Positions 53,268 through 62,678 of a stretch of DNA of 64,000 nucleotides are shown one piece after another. Under the pieces are notes generated by a model. The model made no database searches and was not told where the DNA came from. It saw only the letters and a list, made by a program, of their open reading frames with translations. Position 1 is the stretch's first letter, and every line of letters begins with the position of its first letter. The position numbers were made by a program, and so were the translations under genes. This stretch comes from Solirubrobacteraceae bacterium (GTDB lineage Bacteria; Actinomycetota; Thermoleophilia; Solirubrobacterales; Solirubrobacteraceae), in the NCBI GenBank assembly GCA_017882445.1, contig JADGPK010000006.1, positions 27,936-91,935 on the forward strand. Reading direction: 5' to 3'.

Positions 53268-53289
53268 CATCGTTGGTCGACACTATCGT
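53268..53289. promoter_or_regulatory. Second copy of candidate ArsR operator upstream of SQR-like gene
   Basis: CATCGTTG-GTCGAC-ACTATCGT, 46 bp upstream of the ATG at 53222. Confidence 0.7.
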
Positions 53290-53573
53290 CCGCTCGAGTC
53301 CTCTGCACTGCTCACGTGACCAGCTGGTCCACCACGAGCACGCCACCGAGCGCCAGCAGCGCGCCGGACGTCCGCAAGACCAGATCGACATCGAGTCGCT
53401 CGAGATCGCGCGAAGCCGCCTACGCGGCAGACGCCGCCGGCCCTGAACTCAATAGTCGCCTCCCGTCAACCCGTGGGCCCAAGATGGCGGCGAAGACCAC
53501 GATGATCGCGATCTCAGTGCCGACCAGATCAAAGCCTCCAAGATTCCCGGGGCGGTTCACCGGTCGGCGGCCG

Positions 53574-54791
53574 CGTAGGGCGCATAAACCCGGCCTGCAC
53601 GTAGCCGCCTTATGAATGATGGGCACGTGGAGGCGGCGGCGGCCACTGCTGCTCAGTAGCTTGATGGACCGTTGTTCGCCGACCGGAGGTGACGCGTGCT
53701 CTCGTTTCTGTACTTGGCGCTTGGCCGGATCGTCGAGCTGCTCGTTCTGCTCTGTCGCTCGCGTGACGCGAAGGAGCTTGAGATCCTCGTGCTGCGCCAT
53801 GAGCTCAGGGTGCTGCGACGCCACGGCCGGCGGGTCCGCTACCAGGAGCACGATCGGGCGCTGCTTGCCGCGTTTTCTCGGGCGCTGCCCCGCGCTCGCT
53901 GGTCGACAGCGTTCGGCGTTCGGCCAGCGACGCTGTTGCGCTGGCATAGGCGGATGGTCAGGCGCCGCTGGACCTTCGATTCCGGGCGTCCGGGACGGCC
54001 AGCGCTCGATGGGAATCTCGTAGCGCTGGTAGTGCGCCTTGCACGCGAGAACCCGCGCTGGGGCCATCGGCGGATCGTCGGCGAGCTGGCAAAGCTCGGG
54101 GTTTCGGTCTCGGAGACCTCGGTGCGCAACATCCTCAAGGCTCACAGTCTTGGACCCGCGCCGCGGCGAAGCGGCCCCTCCTGGCGAGGGTTCATCCGCC
54201 AGCAAGCTCATAGCATGATCGCGTGCGACTTCTTCACCGTCGAGACGGCGTCGCTGCGGCGGATCTACGTCCTGTTCTTCATCGAGATCCAAACGCGGCG
54301 TGTGCATCTGGCCGGCTGCACGAGCAACCCGGATGGGACGTGGGCGACCCAGCAGGCGCGCAACCTCGTCATGGAGCTGGAGGACCGTCACGACCCGGTC
54401 CGGTTCCTGCTCCACGATCGGGACACCAAGTTCACCGCAGCGTTTGATGAGGTCTTCCAGACCCAGGGCATCCGGGTGATCAAGACACCGATCCAGGCTC
54501 CCAACGCTAACGCCCACGCCGAGCGCTGGGTGCGCACGGTCCGTGAGGAGTGCCTGGACTGGCTGCTCATCTTTGGCAAACGGCAACTCGAGCGGACGCT
54601 CCCCATCTATATCGACCACTACAACCGCCAGCGCCCGCACCGGGCGCTCGGGCTGGCGACCCCGGATCCTCGGGGCAATCCGGTCCCGCTCGGCAAGCAC
54701 AGTCCCACGCGGGTGCATCGAATAGACCGCCTCGGCGGGTTGCTGCACGAGTACCGGCGCGCAACCTGATGTTGCCTTTATGCGCCCTACG
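53574..54791 (+). mobile_element. Complete insertion sequence, about 1.2 kb, with 15-bp perfect terminal inverted repeats
   Basis: CGTAGGGCGCATAAA at 53574-53588 and its exact reverse complement TTTATGCGCCCTACG at 54777-54791, flanking one transposase ORF. Confidence 0.87.
53696..54769 (+). CDS. Integrase-core (DDE) transposase
   Basis: ARENPRWGHRRIVGELAKLG, DFFTVETASLRRIYVLFFIE, HDRDTKFTAAFDE, ANAHAERWVRTVREECLDW. Confidence 0.92.
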   Translation: MLSFLYLALGRIVELLVLLCRSRDAKELEILVLRHELRVLRRHGRRVRYQEHDRALLAAFSRALPRARWSTAFGVRPATLLRWHRRMVRRRWTFDSGRPGRPALDGNLVALVVRLARENPRWGHRRIVGELAKLGVSVSETSVRNILKAHSLGPAPRRSGPSWRGFIRQQAHSMIACDFFTVETASLRRIYVLFFIEIQTRRVHLAGCTSNPDGTWATQQARNLVMELEDRHDPVRFLLHDRDTKFTAAFDEVFQTQGIRVIKTPIQAPNANAHAERWVRTVREECLDWLLIFGKRQLERTLPIYIDHYNRQRPHRALGLATPDPRGNPVPLGKHSPTRVHRIDRLGGLLHEYRRAT

Positions 54792-54975
54792 GGACAGTTG
54801 CAGGATCCTCGCGGATCTCACGACTGCGCGTTTGGCCTCACCGTGCTTGAAGGCGTTGGTCAGTGCCTCTTGGACGATGCGGTAGATCGCGGTCTCGAGC
54901 TCGGCGCTGCCGATCGAAGGGCCGGTGCCGGCACGCCGCCGCACATGGCAGCGGACACGCTGCCGTTGGCTAGGA
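54792..54975 (-). pseudogene. Sensor histidine kinase fragment (DesK/NarL-partner type), frameshifted and cut at the IS edge
   Basis: RAGTGPSIGSAELETAIYRIVQEALTNAFKHGEAKRAVV, then after a 1-nt shift EIREDPATV right up to the IS boundary. Confidence 0.72.
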
Positions 54976-55284
54976 GCGGCGCTCCCTTCTCCCGCACTAC
55001 GCACCCGCCTATGCCTCATTCCGCCTCCATCGCTGTGAGGAGGCCCGCCTGCACGAACCCGCGGTACGCGAATCCGTGCTTTGTCGCGCCAGATCGACGG
55101 TTTTCCTCGGAGGCAGCCAATAGCGCAAGGGCTAGCGTCGAGTTATGCGACCACCGTTGCGTCTGATCGAGGCTTTGCAGCGACCCAGCTCGTCACACGA
55201 TGTCAACGAGTCCATACATGCTCGGCCACGAGCAGAGTGAATGACCCCGTCGATCCAACCCTCGACCAAGGCTAGGAGACCACG

Positions 55285-56379
55285 ATGAAAGCCCTTGTTT
55301 ACCACGGCCCCGGCCAGCGAGGCTGGGACACGGTCGATGACCCGACGATCGTCGAGCCGACCGACGCGATCGTGCGGATCGACACCTCGACGATCTGCGG
55401 CACCGACCTGCACATCCTCAAAGGGGACGTGCCCGAGACGACACCGGGCACCGTGCTCGGCCACGAGGCTGTGGGAACGGTGCAGGAGGTCGGAGCCGGG
55501 GTGACCACGGTCACACCGGGCGACCGGGTGTTGATGTCATGTGTCAGCGCCTGCGGGCGCTGTCGCTTCTGCAAGGAGGGTCGCTACGGCCAGTGTCTGG
55601 GTGGCGGCGGTTGGATCTTCGGCCATTTGATCAACGGGCTGCAGGCCGAGTACGCGCGCGTCCCGTTCGCCGACAACTCCGTCTACAAGGTCCCCGCCCA
55701 GCTAGGCGACGAGCAGGTGCTTTTCCTTGCCGACATCCTTCCGACCTCCTTTGAGGTCGGCGTGCTCAACGGCAGGGTCACACCAGGTGACGTGGTGGCG
55801 ATCGTGGGCGCCGGCCCGATCGGGCTGGCGGCGATCCTCACCGCCAGGCTCTACTCACCGGGGCAGATCGTGGCGATCGACCTGGCCGACTCGCGGCTTG
55901 AAAGCGCACAGCGCTTCGGCGCCGACACGATGATCAACAACGGCCGCGAGGACGCCGTCGCCGAGGTCATGGAGCTGACCGACGGCCTCGGTGCGGATGT
56001 GGCCTTCGAGGCGGTCGGCGTGCCGGAGACGTTCGAATTGGCCGCGGACCTCATCCGCCCCGGCGGGCACGTCGCGAACATCGGCGTGCACGGCCACTCC
56101 GCGCAGCTGCACCTGGAGAAGCTGTGGAGTCGCGACGTCACGATCACGACCGGGCTGGTGGACACGTTCAGCATCCCCCAGCTGCTGCGACTGATAGCGA
56201 GCGGTCGCCTGGACCCGTCGCTGTTCGCCACTCACCGCTTCGCGCTGGGGGACACGATGACCGCCTATGACACGTTCGCCGACGCGGCGAATACAAACGC
56301 CTTGAAGATCGTGCTGCAGGGCGCCAGCGGGAGGGCGCACAACGGCCGTGCGGCGGAGGTGGCCGCGACGACTGCGTGA
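55285..56379 (+). CDS. Zinc-dependent alcohol dehydrogenase
   Basis: [44 protein letters not shown]. Confidence 0.93.
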   Translation: MKALVYHGPGQRGWDTVDDPTIVEPTDAIVRIDTSTICGTDLHILKGDVPETTPGTVLGHEAVGTVQEVGAGVTTVTPGDRVLMSCVSACGRCRFCKEGRYGQCLGGGGWIFGHLINGLQAEYARVPFADNSVYKVPAQLGDEQVLFLADILPTSFEVGVLNGRVTPGDVVAIVGAGPIGLAAILTARLYSPGQIVAIDLADSRLESAQRFGADTMINNGREDAVAEVMELTDGLGADVAFEAVGVPETFELAADLIRPGGHVANIGVHGHSAQLHLEKLWSRDVTITTGLVDTFSIPQLLRLIASGRLDPSLFATHRFALGDTMTAYDTFADAANTNALKIVLQGASGRAHNGRAAEVAATTA

Positions 56380-56464
56380 CGCTGGGGCTTGGACCCGCAT
56401 AGCCAGCCATCGCAAGAGCATCACATCAAGACCCATCCGATCACAACCACTGGAGATCGACATC

Positions 56465-58006
56465 ATGGCAACCACCGAGCAGTCCACGACGTTTGAGGCT
56501 CCCGGCCGGCCGGGCAGCCCAGTGCAGTGCAAAGCGCGGTATGACAACTTCATCGGCGGCCACTGGGTGGCGCCGATCGATGGCGAGTATCGCGACAACC
56601 TCACCCCGGCGACCGGGCAGCCGATCTGCGAGGTCGCGCATTCGGGCGCGCAGGACATCGAGCTGGCGCTCGACGCGGCTCACGCGGCCAAGGACGCATG
56701 GGGCGAGACCTCGAGCACCGAGCGTTCGAAGGTCCTGAACGCCGTCGCCGACGCGATCGAGGAGAACCTCGAGATGCTCGCGGTCGCCGAGAGCTGGGAG
56801 AACGGCAAGCCCGTGCGCGAGACGCTCGCCGCCGACATCCCGCTGGCGGCCGATCACTTCCGCTACTTCGCCGACGTAATCCGCGGCGAGGAGGGCCGGA
56901 TCTCGGAGATCGACAAGGACACGGTCGCATACCACTTCTCCGAGCCGCTCGGTGTGGTCGGGCAGATCATTCCGTTCAACTTCCCGCTGCTGATGGCGGC
57001 CTGGAAGATCGCCCCGGCGCTCGCCGCGGGCAACTGCACGGTCGTCAAGCCCGCCTCGCCCACGCCCTGGTCGATCCTCAAGCTGGCCGAGGTCATCCAG
57101 GACATAGTGCCGCCCGGCGTGCTGAACATCGTCAACGGCCCAGGTGCCGAGACCGGTAAGGCGCTGGCCTCGAACAAGCGGATCGCCAAGGTGGCGTTCA
57201 CAGGCGAGACCGTCACCGGCCGGCTGATCATGCAGTACGCCGCCCAGAACATCATCCCCTCGACGACCGAGCTCGGCGGCAAGTCGCCGAACATCTTCTT
57301 CGAGGACGTGATGGCGGCCGATGACGAGTTCCTCGACAAGGCGATCGAGGGCCTCGTGCTGTACGCGTTCAACAAGGGCGAGGTCTGCACCTGTCCCTCG
57401 CGCGCGCTGATTCAGGAGTCGATCTACGACGAGTTCATGGCTCGCTGCCTGGAGCGCATACGCGCGATCAAGCAGGGTGATCCGCTCGACCAGAGCACAC
57501 AGATCGGCCCGCAGGTCTCCCAAGCCCAGCTGGAGAAGATCGAAAGCTATGTCCAGATCGGACTCGAGGAGGGCGCGGAGCTCCTGATCGGCGGGCAGCG
57601 CAACAGGCTTGCAGGGGAGCTCGCAGACGGTTACTACTACGAGCCGACGGTGTTCAAGGGCAGCAACGACATGCGGATCTTCCAGGAGGAGATCTTCGGT
57701 CCCGTGCTCGCGGTGACGACGTTCAAGGATGAGTGCGAGGCCCTTCAGATCGCCAACGACACCCTGTACGGCCTGGGTGCGGGGGTGTGGACTCGTGACG
57801 GTGCCCGCGCATTCCGCATGGGTCGCGGGATCAAGGCCGGACGGGTGTGGACCAACTGCTACCACCTCTACCCGGCACATGCCGCGTTTGGCGGCTACAA
57901 GAGCTCTGGGGTGGGTCGCGAGAACCACAAGATGATGCTCGAGCACTACTCGCAGACCAAGTGCCTGCTCGTGAGCTACGACCAGAACCCGATGGGGCTG
58001 TTCTAG
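56465..58006 (+). CDS. Aldehyde dehydrogenase
   Basis: [53 protein letters not shown]. Confidence 0.95.
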   Translation: MATTEQSTTFEAPGRPGSPVQCKARYDNFIGGHWVAPIDGEYRDNLTPATGQPICEVAHSGAQDIELALDAAHAAKDAWGETSSTERSKVLNAVADAIEENLEMLAVAESWENGKPVRETLAADIPLAADHFRYFADVIRGEEGRISEIDKDTVAYHFSEPLGVVGQIIPFNFPLLMAAWKIAPALAAGNCTVVKPASPTPWSILKLAEVIQDIVPPGVLNIVNGPGAETGKALASNKRIAKVAFTGETVTGRLIMQYAAQNIIPSTTELGGKSPNIFFEDVMAADDEFLDKAIEGLVLYAFNKGEVCTCPSRALIQESIYDEFMARCLERIRAIKQGDPLDQSTQIGPQVSQAQLEKIESYVQIGLEEGAELLIGGQRNRLAGELADGYYYEPTVFKGSNDMRIFQEEIFGPVLAVTTFKDECEALQIANDTLYGLGAGVWTRDGARAFRMGRGIKAGRVWTNCYHLYPAHAAFGGYKSSGVGRENHKMMLEHYSQTKCLLVSYDQNPMGLF

Positions 58007-58021
58007 GAGGCGGGCGACGTC

Positions 58022-58393
58022 ATGGCAGAGGCGAGCGTGACCGCGACCGACGACGCGATCGAGGCGATCGCGCGTTTGCGCGCCGAGCACGGTCCGCTCG
58101 CCTTCTTCCAATCCGGCGGCTGCTGCGACGGCAGCCTGCCGATCTGCCTCAAGGATGGGGAGCTACCGCCGGGCCCCGGCGACACATTGCTGGGGACGAT
58201 CACAGACGCACCCTTCTACGTAGACTCCGAGCAGTATGAGCGCTGGGGAAGGCCGTCGTTCCTACTCGACGTGCGTCCGGGGGCCGCCGAGGGGTTCTCC
58301 TTGTCGCTGCCGGACGCACACTTCGTGACCCGCGCACCGGCTGCGCCAGGCAGGCCCGACGCGCCCGATGTGCCGGCAGAAGATGAGCTATAG
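58022..58393 (+). CDS. DUF779 domain protein
   Basis: HGPLAFFQSGGCCDGSLPICLKDGEL; directly follows aldehyde dehydrogenase as in many genomes. Confidence 0.88.
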   Translation: MAEASVTATDDAIEAIARLRAEHGPLAFFQSGGCCDGSLPICLKDGELPPGPGDTLLGTITDAPFYVDSEQYERWGRPSFLLDVRPGAAEGFSLSLPDAHFVTRAPAAPGRPDAPDVPAEDEL

Positions 58394-58429
58394 CCCCACG
58401 AAGTCCGCGTCGAAATAGACTGGAGCGGA

Positions 58430-59400
58430 CATCTGCGTGTAAGAGCTCGAGCCCAACCGAAGCCCGCGGACCGCTTCTTCCTCGCTGCCGCGAGCCGGCT
58501 GCTCAAACGCAGGTGCTGGCGCACCTTCTTCGTCACACCAGAGACACTGCTCCGCTGGCATCGCGAACTCGTCGCGAGACGCTGGAGCTGCCCCCACCAT
58601 AGTCCAGGTCGACCGGCGCTCGCAGATGCAACCGCGCAGCTTGTCCTGCGCTTGGCGCGCGAGAACCCACGCTGGGGCTATGAAAGAATCACGGGAGAGC
58701 TCAAGAATCTCGGCATTACCGTTTCGCCCACCACAGTCCGCAAGACCCTGCGCGATCACGGTCTCGGACCGGCAGGCGAGCGGGGCGGCCTATCGTGGCA
58801 CGAGTTCCTTCGCGCGCAGGCGGCTGGTGTTCTCGCCGTCGACTTCTTCACGGTCGAGACGATCTCGCTCCGCAGGTTCAATGTGCTGTTCTTTATCGAG
58901 CTCGACAGCCGCCGCCTGCACCTCGCGGGCTGCACCGCCAACCCAAACGGCACGTGGATAGCCCAGCAAGCGCGCAACCTCGCCTGGACACTGAGCGAGC
59001 GAGCCACACCCGTCCGGTTTCTGATCCGTGACCGCGACAGCAAGTTCACACGCGCCTTCGACGAGACCTTCAACAGTCAAGAAATCCGCATCATCCGTAC
59101 GCCCGTCAGGGCACCGAGGGCCAACGCTTACGCCGAGCGCTGCGTCGGGACCATCCGACGCGAGTGCCTCGACTGGATCCTGATCCGCAGCCGCCGACAC
59201 CTCGAGCACGTCCTCGGCGTCTACATCGACCACTACAACGCCCACCGGCCACACCGCAGCCTCAAACTCAGGCCGCCCAGACCCCAGCGGCCAGCCCTCA
59301 TGCTCGTAGCACCCACAAACAACGACGCTGTCAAACGACGAAACCGACTCGGCGGCCTGATCCACGAATACACCCGCGCAGCCTGACCAGACTCAATAAA
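58430..59400 (+). mobile_element. 5'-truncated IS related to the 53.6-kb element
   Basis: Homologous transposase reading frame lacks the first ~50 residues seen in the first element; no start codon for the upstream part. Confidence 0.7.
58652..59386 (+). pseudogene. Truncated integrase-core transposase (homologous frame extends upstream to ~58440 without its N-terminus)
   Basis: Upstream in-frame RARAQPKPADRFFLAAASRLLKRRCWRTFFVTPETLLRWHRELVARRW then LARENPRWGYERITGELKNLG...DFFTVETISLRRFNVLFFIELDSRR. Confidence 0.75.
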
Positions 59401-59539
59401 CGCACCCCACACGTGAAATCAACCTTCCAAGCATCCTGCGCCGACTGGCTGCCAGCCCGCGCTGGGAAGCTTGCGAGCAGCGCCTGCCGATGCTCCGGCG
59501 CGAACGTAGTCATCGCGGCCACACCGATAGCGGTGGGTT

Positions 59540-59782
59540 CTACTGGTTCCACTTGTCGGCGGTCGACCTACCGTGTCTGCTGCTCTTGGCGCGCACGCTC
59601 GTGACGTCCGCCGGTGTGTCGGCGCGGAAGATCTCGCGTTCGGCGTTCACCATCTCACCTCGGCTGCGTCTGCGTGCGAACTTCGTGCGGAAGTCTCCGA
59701 CAGTTCGACGGAGCTTCTTCGTCGACGGCCAAGTTCGGCGGGTAGGGCCGCTGCTCGGCTTGCGACCTTGATGGTTGGTCAT
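59540..59782 (-). CDS. Small basic hypothetical protein
   Basis: 80 aa ORF on the strand of the following genes; no family recognised. Confidence 0.35.
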   Translation of the reverse strand: MTNHQGRKPSSGPTRRTWPSTKKLRRTVGDFRTKFARRRSRGEMVNAEREIFRADTPADVTSVRAKSSRHGRSTADKWNQ

Positions 59783-59831
59783 GAGGATCCTCTCCAGGGA
59801 GGTTGTGGGTGGTCTGTTGGCACGCGCGAAG

Positions 59832-59865
59832 CCGGCGCCGCCGCCGAGGACCGGGGCGGCGCCGG
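59832..59865 (-). terminator. GC-rich hairpin directly downstream of the 59876-60118 gene
   Basis: CCGGCGCCGCC / GGCGGCGCCGG perfect 11-bp stem, 12-nt loop; lacks a clear T tract. Confidence 0.4.
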
Positions 59866-59875
59866 TCGCGGTCGT

Positions 59876-60118
59876 TTAGTGCGCGTCCAGCATGTGCTGG
59901 CGCAAGCAGCCGAGCAGGCGGTCAATCTGCTCGCGCTCTTGGGTCGCGATCTCGCCGAACATCTCGGCGCAGTCGGTCATCTCGTCTGAGCGTGCGTCGT
60001 CGGCATAGAGCCCATAGCGGGCAGCCGAGTCGATCTTGATGCTGAGCGTCTGGATGATGTTGTGAAACGTGTTCGTGACCGGACGCTCGGTGTGGATCTG
60101 CTCGATCGTCATGGACAT
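59876..60118 (-). CDS. Small acidic hypothetical protein
   Basis: 80 aa, MSMTIEQIHTERPVTNTFHNIIQTLSIKIDSAARYGLYADDARSDEMTDCAEMFGEIATQEREQIDRLLGCLRQHMLDAH; composition unlike an antisense artefact. Confidence 0.65.
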   Translation of the reverse strand: MSMTIEQIHTERPVTNTFHNIIQTLSIKIDSAARYGLYADDARSDEMTDCAEMFGEIATQEREQIDRLLGCLRQHMLDAH

Positions 60119-61068
60119 ACTGCGTCCTCCTCTTGACCCGAGCGGGGCGCACGCAATCGGGTCGATCGTGTTGGTTGGTCGCCGCTGCGGGCGCTGCGCC
60201 GCGCCCGTGGAAGGTGCAGTTGAAACCTGGCGGCCCTGTGTGTGGCGACGGCCGCACCGGCCGTCGGGAGAACTCTCCTGGAGGCACGCTGGGAGCGCGT
60301 GGTCCCGTCTTGCTGGGCTCGCTGGACGACCGGGGCGACCGCGCGCAGGATCTCCCGCGCAGGCGCGTGCCCGAGGTCGAGGTCCACGAGCCCGACGAGC
60401 CGATCGCGCAGATCGCTGTGCAGGGTGGCTTCCATCAAGGTCAACAGCCCGCTCGGGGCAATAACCACGAGTTGGTCAAACGCTTGACGCCTGTGGGCTC
60501 GAAGTAGACGCCCAGCAAGCTGCCGTGCGTGCTCGGCGCTCTGCTCCTCGATCCGGCGCCGGCGGGTCCGCCGCGAGTCGCCGTTGGCGGGCGCGCGGTG
60601 CCGTTCGTCCTCGAAGCGGGCGAACTCCACGAGCGCGCGTGGCCCGCCTCGGAACAGCCGCGCCGCGTGCCTGCCGAGCACTGCGACACCCCAGTCTCCT
60701 GGGGTGAACATGGCGGCGAGCGGCTCAAGCCACGGGGTCGTGTCGACCACTGCCATCGGTTCGACGGGGCTAGGCAGTGGGACCGCCTCGTGGGCTGACC
60801 CCCCGGCCGAGGAGAACATCGCGAGGCCTCGGGCGCCGTAGGCGAGCCCCACCATGGAGTGCAGCATCTCGCGCACGCGCTTCACGTCGGTCTCCTCCGC
60901 GTGGCGTCCGGTGCCCGCAATCAACGCCTGGAGCTCGGCGTCGCGCGCGGCCGGTCTGGGAAACCTCGCAGCGGTCAGGTCGAGGTAGACGCTCAGAACG
61001 GGATCGCCCCCGCTGCTCAGCGCGTTGAGCCTCAGCAGGGTTCCTGTCCCAACCGCGGGCGCGGCCAT
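60109..61068 (-). CDS. VLRF1/baeRF-like (archaeo-eukaryotic release factor-type) protein with aberrant C-terminus
   Basis: DPVLSVYLDLT, WGVAVLGRHAARLFRGGPRALVEFARFEDERH, HARQLAGRLLRAHRRQAFDQLVVIAPSGLLTLMEATLHSDLRDRLVGLVDLDL. Confidence 0.65.
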   Translation of the reverse strand: MAAPAVGTGTLLRLNALSSGGDPVLSVYLDLTAARFPRPAARDAELQALIAGTGRHAEETDVKRVREMLHSMVGLAYGARGLAMFSSAGGSAHEAVPLPSPVEPMAVVDTTPWLEPLAAMFTPGDWGVAVLGRHAARLFRGGPRALVEFARFEDERHRAPANGDSRRTRRRRIEEQSAEHARQLAGRLLRAHRRQAFDQLVVIAPSGLLTLMEATLHSDLRDRLVGLVDLDLGHAPAREILRAVAPVVQRAQQDGTTRSQRASRRVLPTAGAAVATHRAARFQLHLPRARRSARSGDQPTRSTRLRAPRSGQEEDAVCP

Positions 61069-61460
61069 CAGAGCGGGATCACTCTGGGCGCGTTGTCAGG
61101 CACGGGGCGTCGCCGCGAGTCGTCACATGTACCATGCGCGCGCCGGCGGCAGGACGGGTCGCCGTACAGCGCGCGTACCACGTCAGCCTCGACTGCCACC
61201 TCGTCGCACGTCGGCGCCGCGACGTGCTCGCAGGCGCGCTGCCAGCCCGCGAACAGCAGGCTGATCGTGAGCGGAGAAGGTAGGCCCGGCTCGTCTTGCG
61301 CGGCGCGGAACGCGCGGTAGCCGGCGACCCTCAGCGCTGTCGGCTCGACCGCCAGCCAGCGTGCCGCAAGTTGCATTGCCCAAGTCGCCTCCCGCCGCGC
61401 CTGCGTGCGGGTGCGCTTTGCTTCGACGTTGGGAGCATAGGATGCCACCGCCTCCGCCAA
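61068..61460 (-). CDS. Hypothetical protein with a helix-turn-helix-like repeat
   Basis: LRVAGYRAFRAAQDEPGLPSPLTISLLFAGWQRACEHV resembles the HTH repeats seen in actinobacterial HNH/homing-associated proteins. Confidence 0.5.
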   Translation of the reverse strand: MAEAVASYAPNVEAKRTRTQARREATWAMQLAARWLAVEPTALRVAGYRAFRAAQDEPGLPSPLTISLLFAGWQRACEHVAAPTCDEVAVEADVVRALYGDPSCRRRAHGTCDDSRRRPVPDNAPRVIPL

Positions 61461-62678
61461 TCAGCCCGTGGGTTGCAGGGTCGAGGCCCGCGCCGCGCCA
61501 GGCATGACCCGCTCGGCTCTGTCGTTCCAGCGGGACACTGATTGAACGCGACGGACGAAGCGCGGGCCTTGGCTCGCCGCCGCTTGGATCGCGCTGTCAT
61601 AGACCGACTCGTAGCCCTCGGCGACGATCGTGACGTTGTAGCGCGAGGCGACGCTCTCGCGGCAGCGCAATGGGTCGATCGCGTCAAGCCGGCCCACCGC
61701 CTCCGCCATCGCCTGCTCGTCGGCGAGGAGAAAGCCGTTCTCGCCGTGGATCACGATCTCGCTCGCTGCGCCCTCAGCGAAGGCGATCACGGGCGTGCCG
61801 CAGGCGAGCGCCTCGACCATCACCATCCCGAACGGCTCCGCCCAGCGGATCGGCATCACGAACGCCTTCGCGCGCGCGAACAGCTCCTTGCGGCGGGCGC
61901 CGCCGACCTCGCCGACGAACGCGACCGCGCGGCCATCGATGTGCGGTTCGACCTCGCTGCGGAAGTACTCCTCCTGCCCGGGCTGCACGGGTCCCGCGAG
62001 CACGAGCCGCATGCCCGCCGCTCGCGCCGCCGCGATCGCGCGGTGTGCGCCCTTGGCTGCGTCCATCCGCCCCATCCACAGCAGGTAATCGTCCTTGTCT
62101 TCGCAAAAGGGCCAGTCCTCTACGCGGATCGGGTTGGGAACGACGTCTGCGACGCCCACTCCCGGCGGCGCGTGCTCGAGCTGGAAGCGGCTGATCGCAA
62201 CGAGTCGGACCTTGTGGCCGTGACGCGTGTAGAACGGACGCGTCTCGTCGTTGAACGGCGCATGCAGGGTATGCACGACCGGCACCGAGAGGCGGTGTGC
62301 CATCGCGACCGCGGTGAAGCCCGAGTGGTCGTGCAGGACATCGAAGGGCCGATCCTCCGAGGCGGCGTTGTCGATCGCGTCGTAGGCCGCGCCGACATGG
62401 TCGGACTCGTACAGTGATGAGCCGATCTGATCGGCGTGCGTGCCCTGCAGTGGCGAGTGCACGTGAGCCGCTGAGTGCGAACCGGGCGCGGCGAACAGCG
62501 TCACCTCGTGCCCGCGCGCGACCAGCCCCTCGCAGGTCAGCGCGACGACCGCCTCGATCCCACCGTAGCCCAGTGGCGGCACCGGGATCCACGGCGGCGC
62601 GAGCACCGCGATGCGAAGCCCCTTGCGCTCTACACGCGGAAGAGTTGGCAGACGGGTGGTGGCGGGGGGCGCGTTCAT
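61461..62678 (-). CDS. Glycosyltransferase family 4 protein
   Basis: PPLGYGGIEAVVALTCEGLVARGHEVTLFA, LLWMGRMDAAKGAHRAIAAA, EPFGMVMVEALACGTPVIAFAEGAASEIV. Confidence 0.9.
   Translation of the reverse strand: MNAPPATTRLPTLPRVERKGLRIAVLAPPWIPVPPLGYGGIEAVVALTCEGLVARGHEVTLFAAPGSHSAAHVHSPLQGTHADQIGSSLYESDHVGAAYDAIDNAASEDRPFDVLHDHSGFTAVAMAHRLSVPVVHTLHAPFNDETRPFYTRHGHKVRLVAISRFQLEHAPPGVGVADVVPNPIRVEDWPFCEDKDDYLLWMGRMDAAKGAHRAIAAARAAGMRLVLAGPVQPGQEEYFRSEVEPHIDGRAVAFVGEVGGARRKELFARAKAFVMPIRWAEPFGMVMVEALACGTPVIAFAEGAASEIVIHGENGFLLADEQAMAEAVGRLDAIDPLRCRESVASRYNVTIVAEGYESVYDSAIQAAASQGPRFVRRVQSVSRWNDRAERVMPGAARASTLQPTG

Noticed and set aside
53420-54748. 442-aa minus-strand ORF across the IS
   Set aside because: Antisense to the transposase; only its last ~60 residues outside the IS might be a gene remnant
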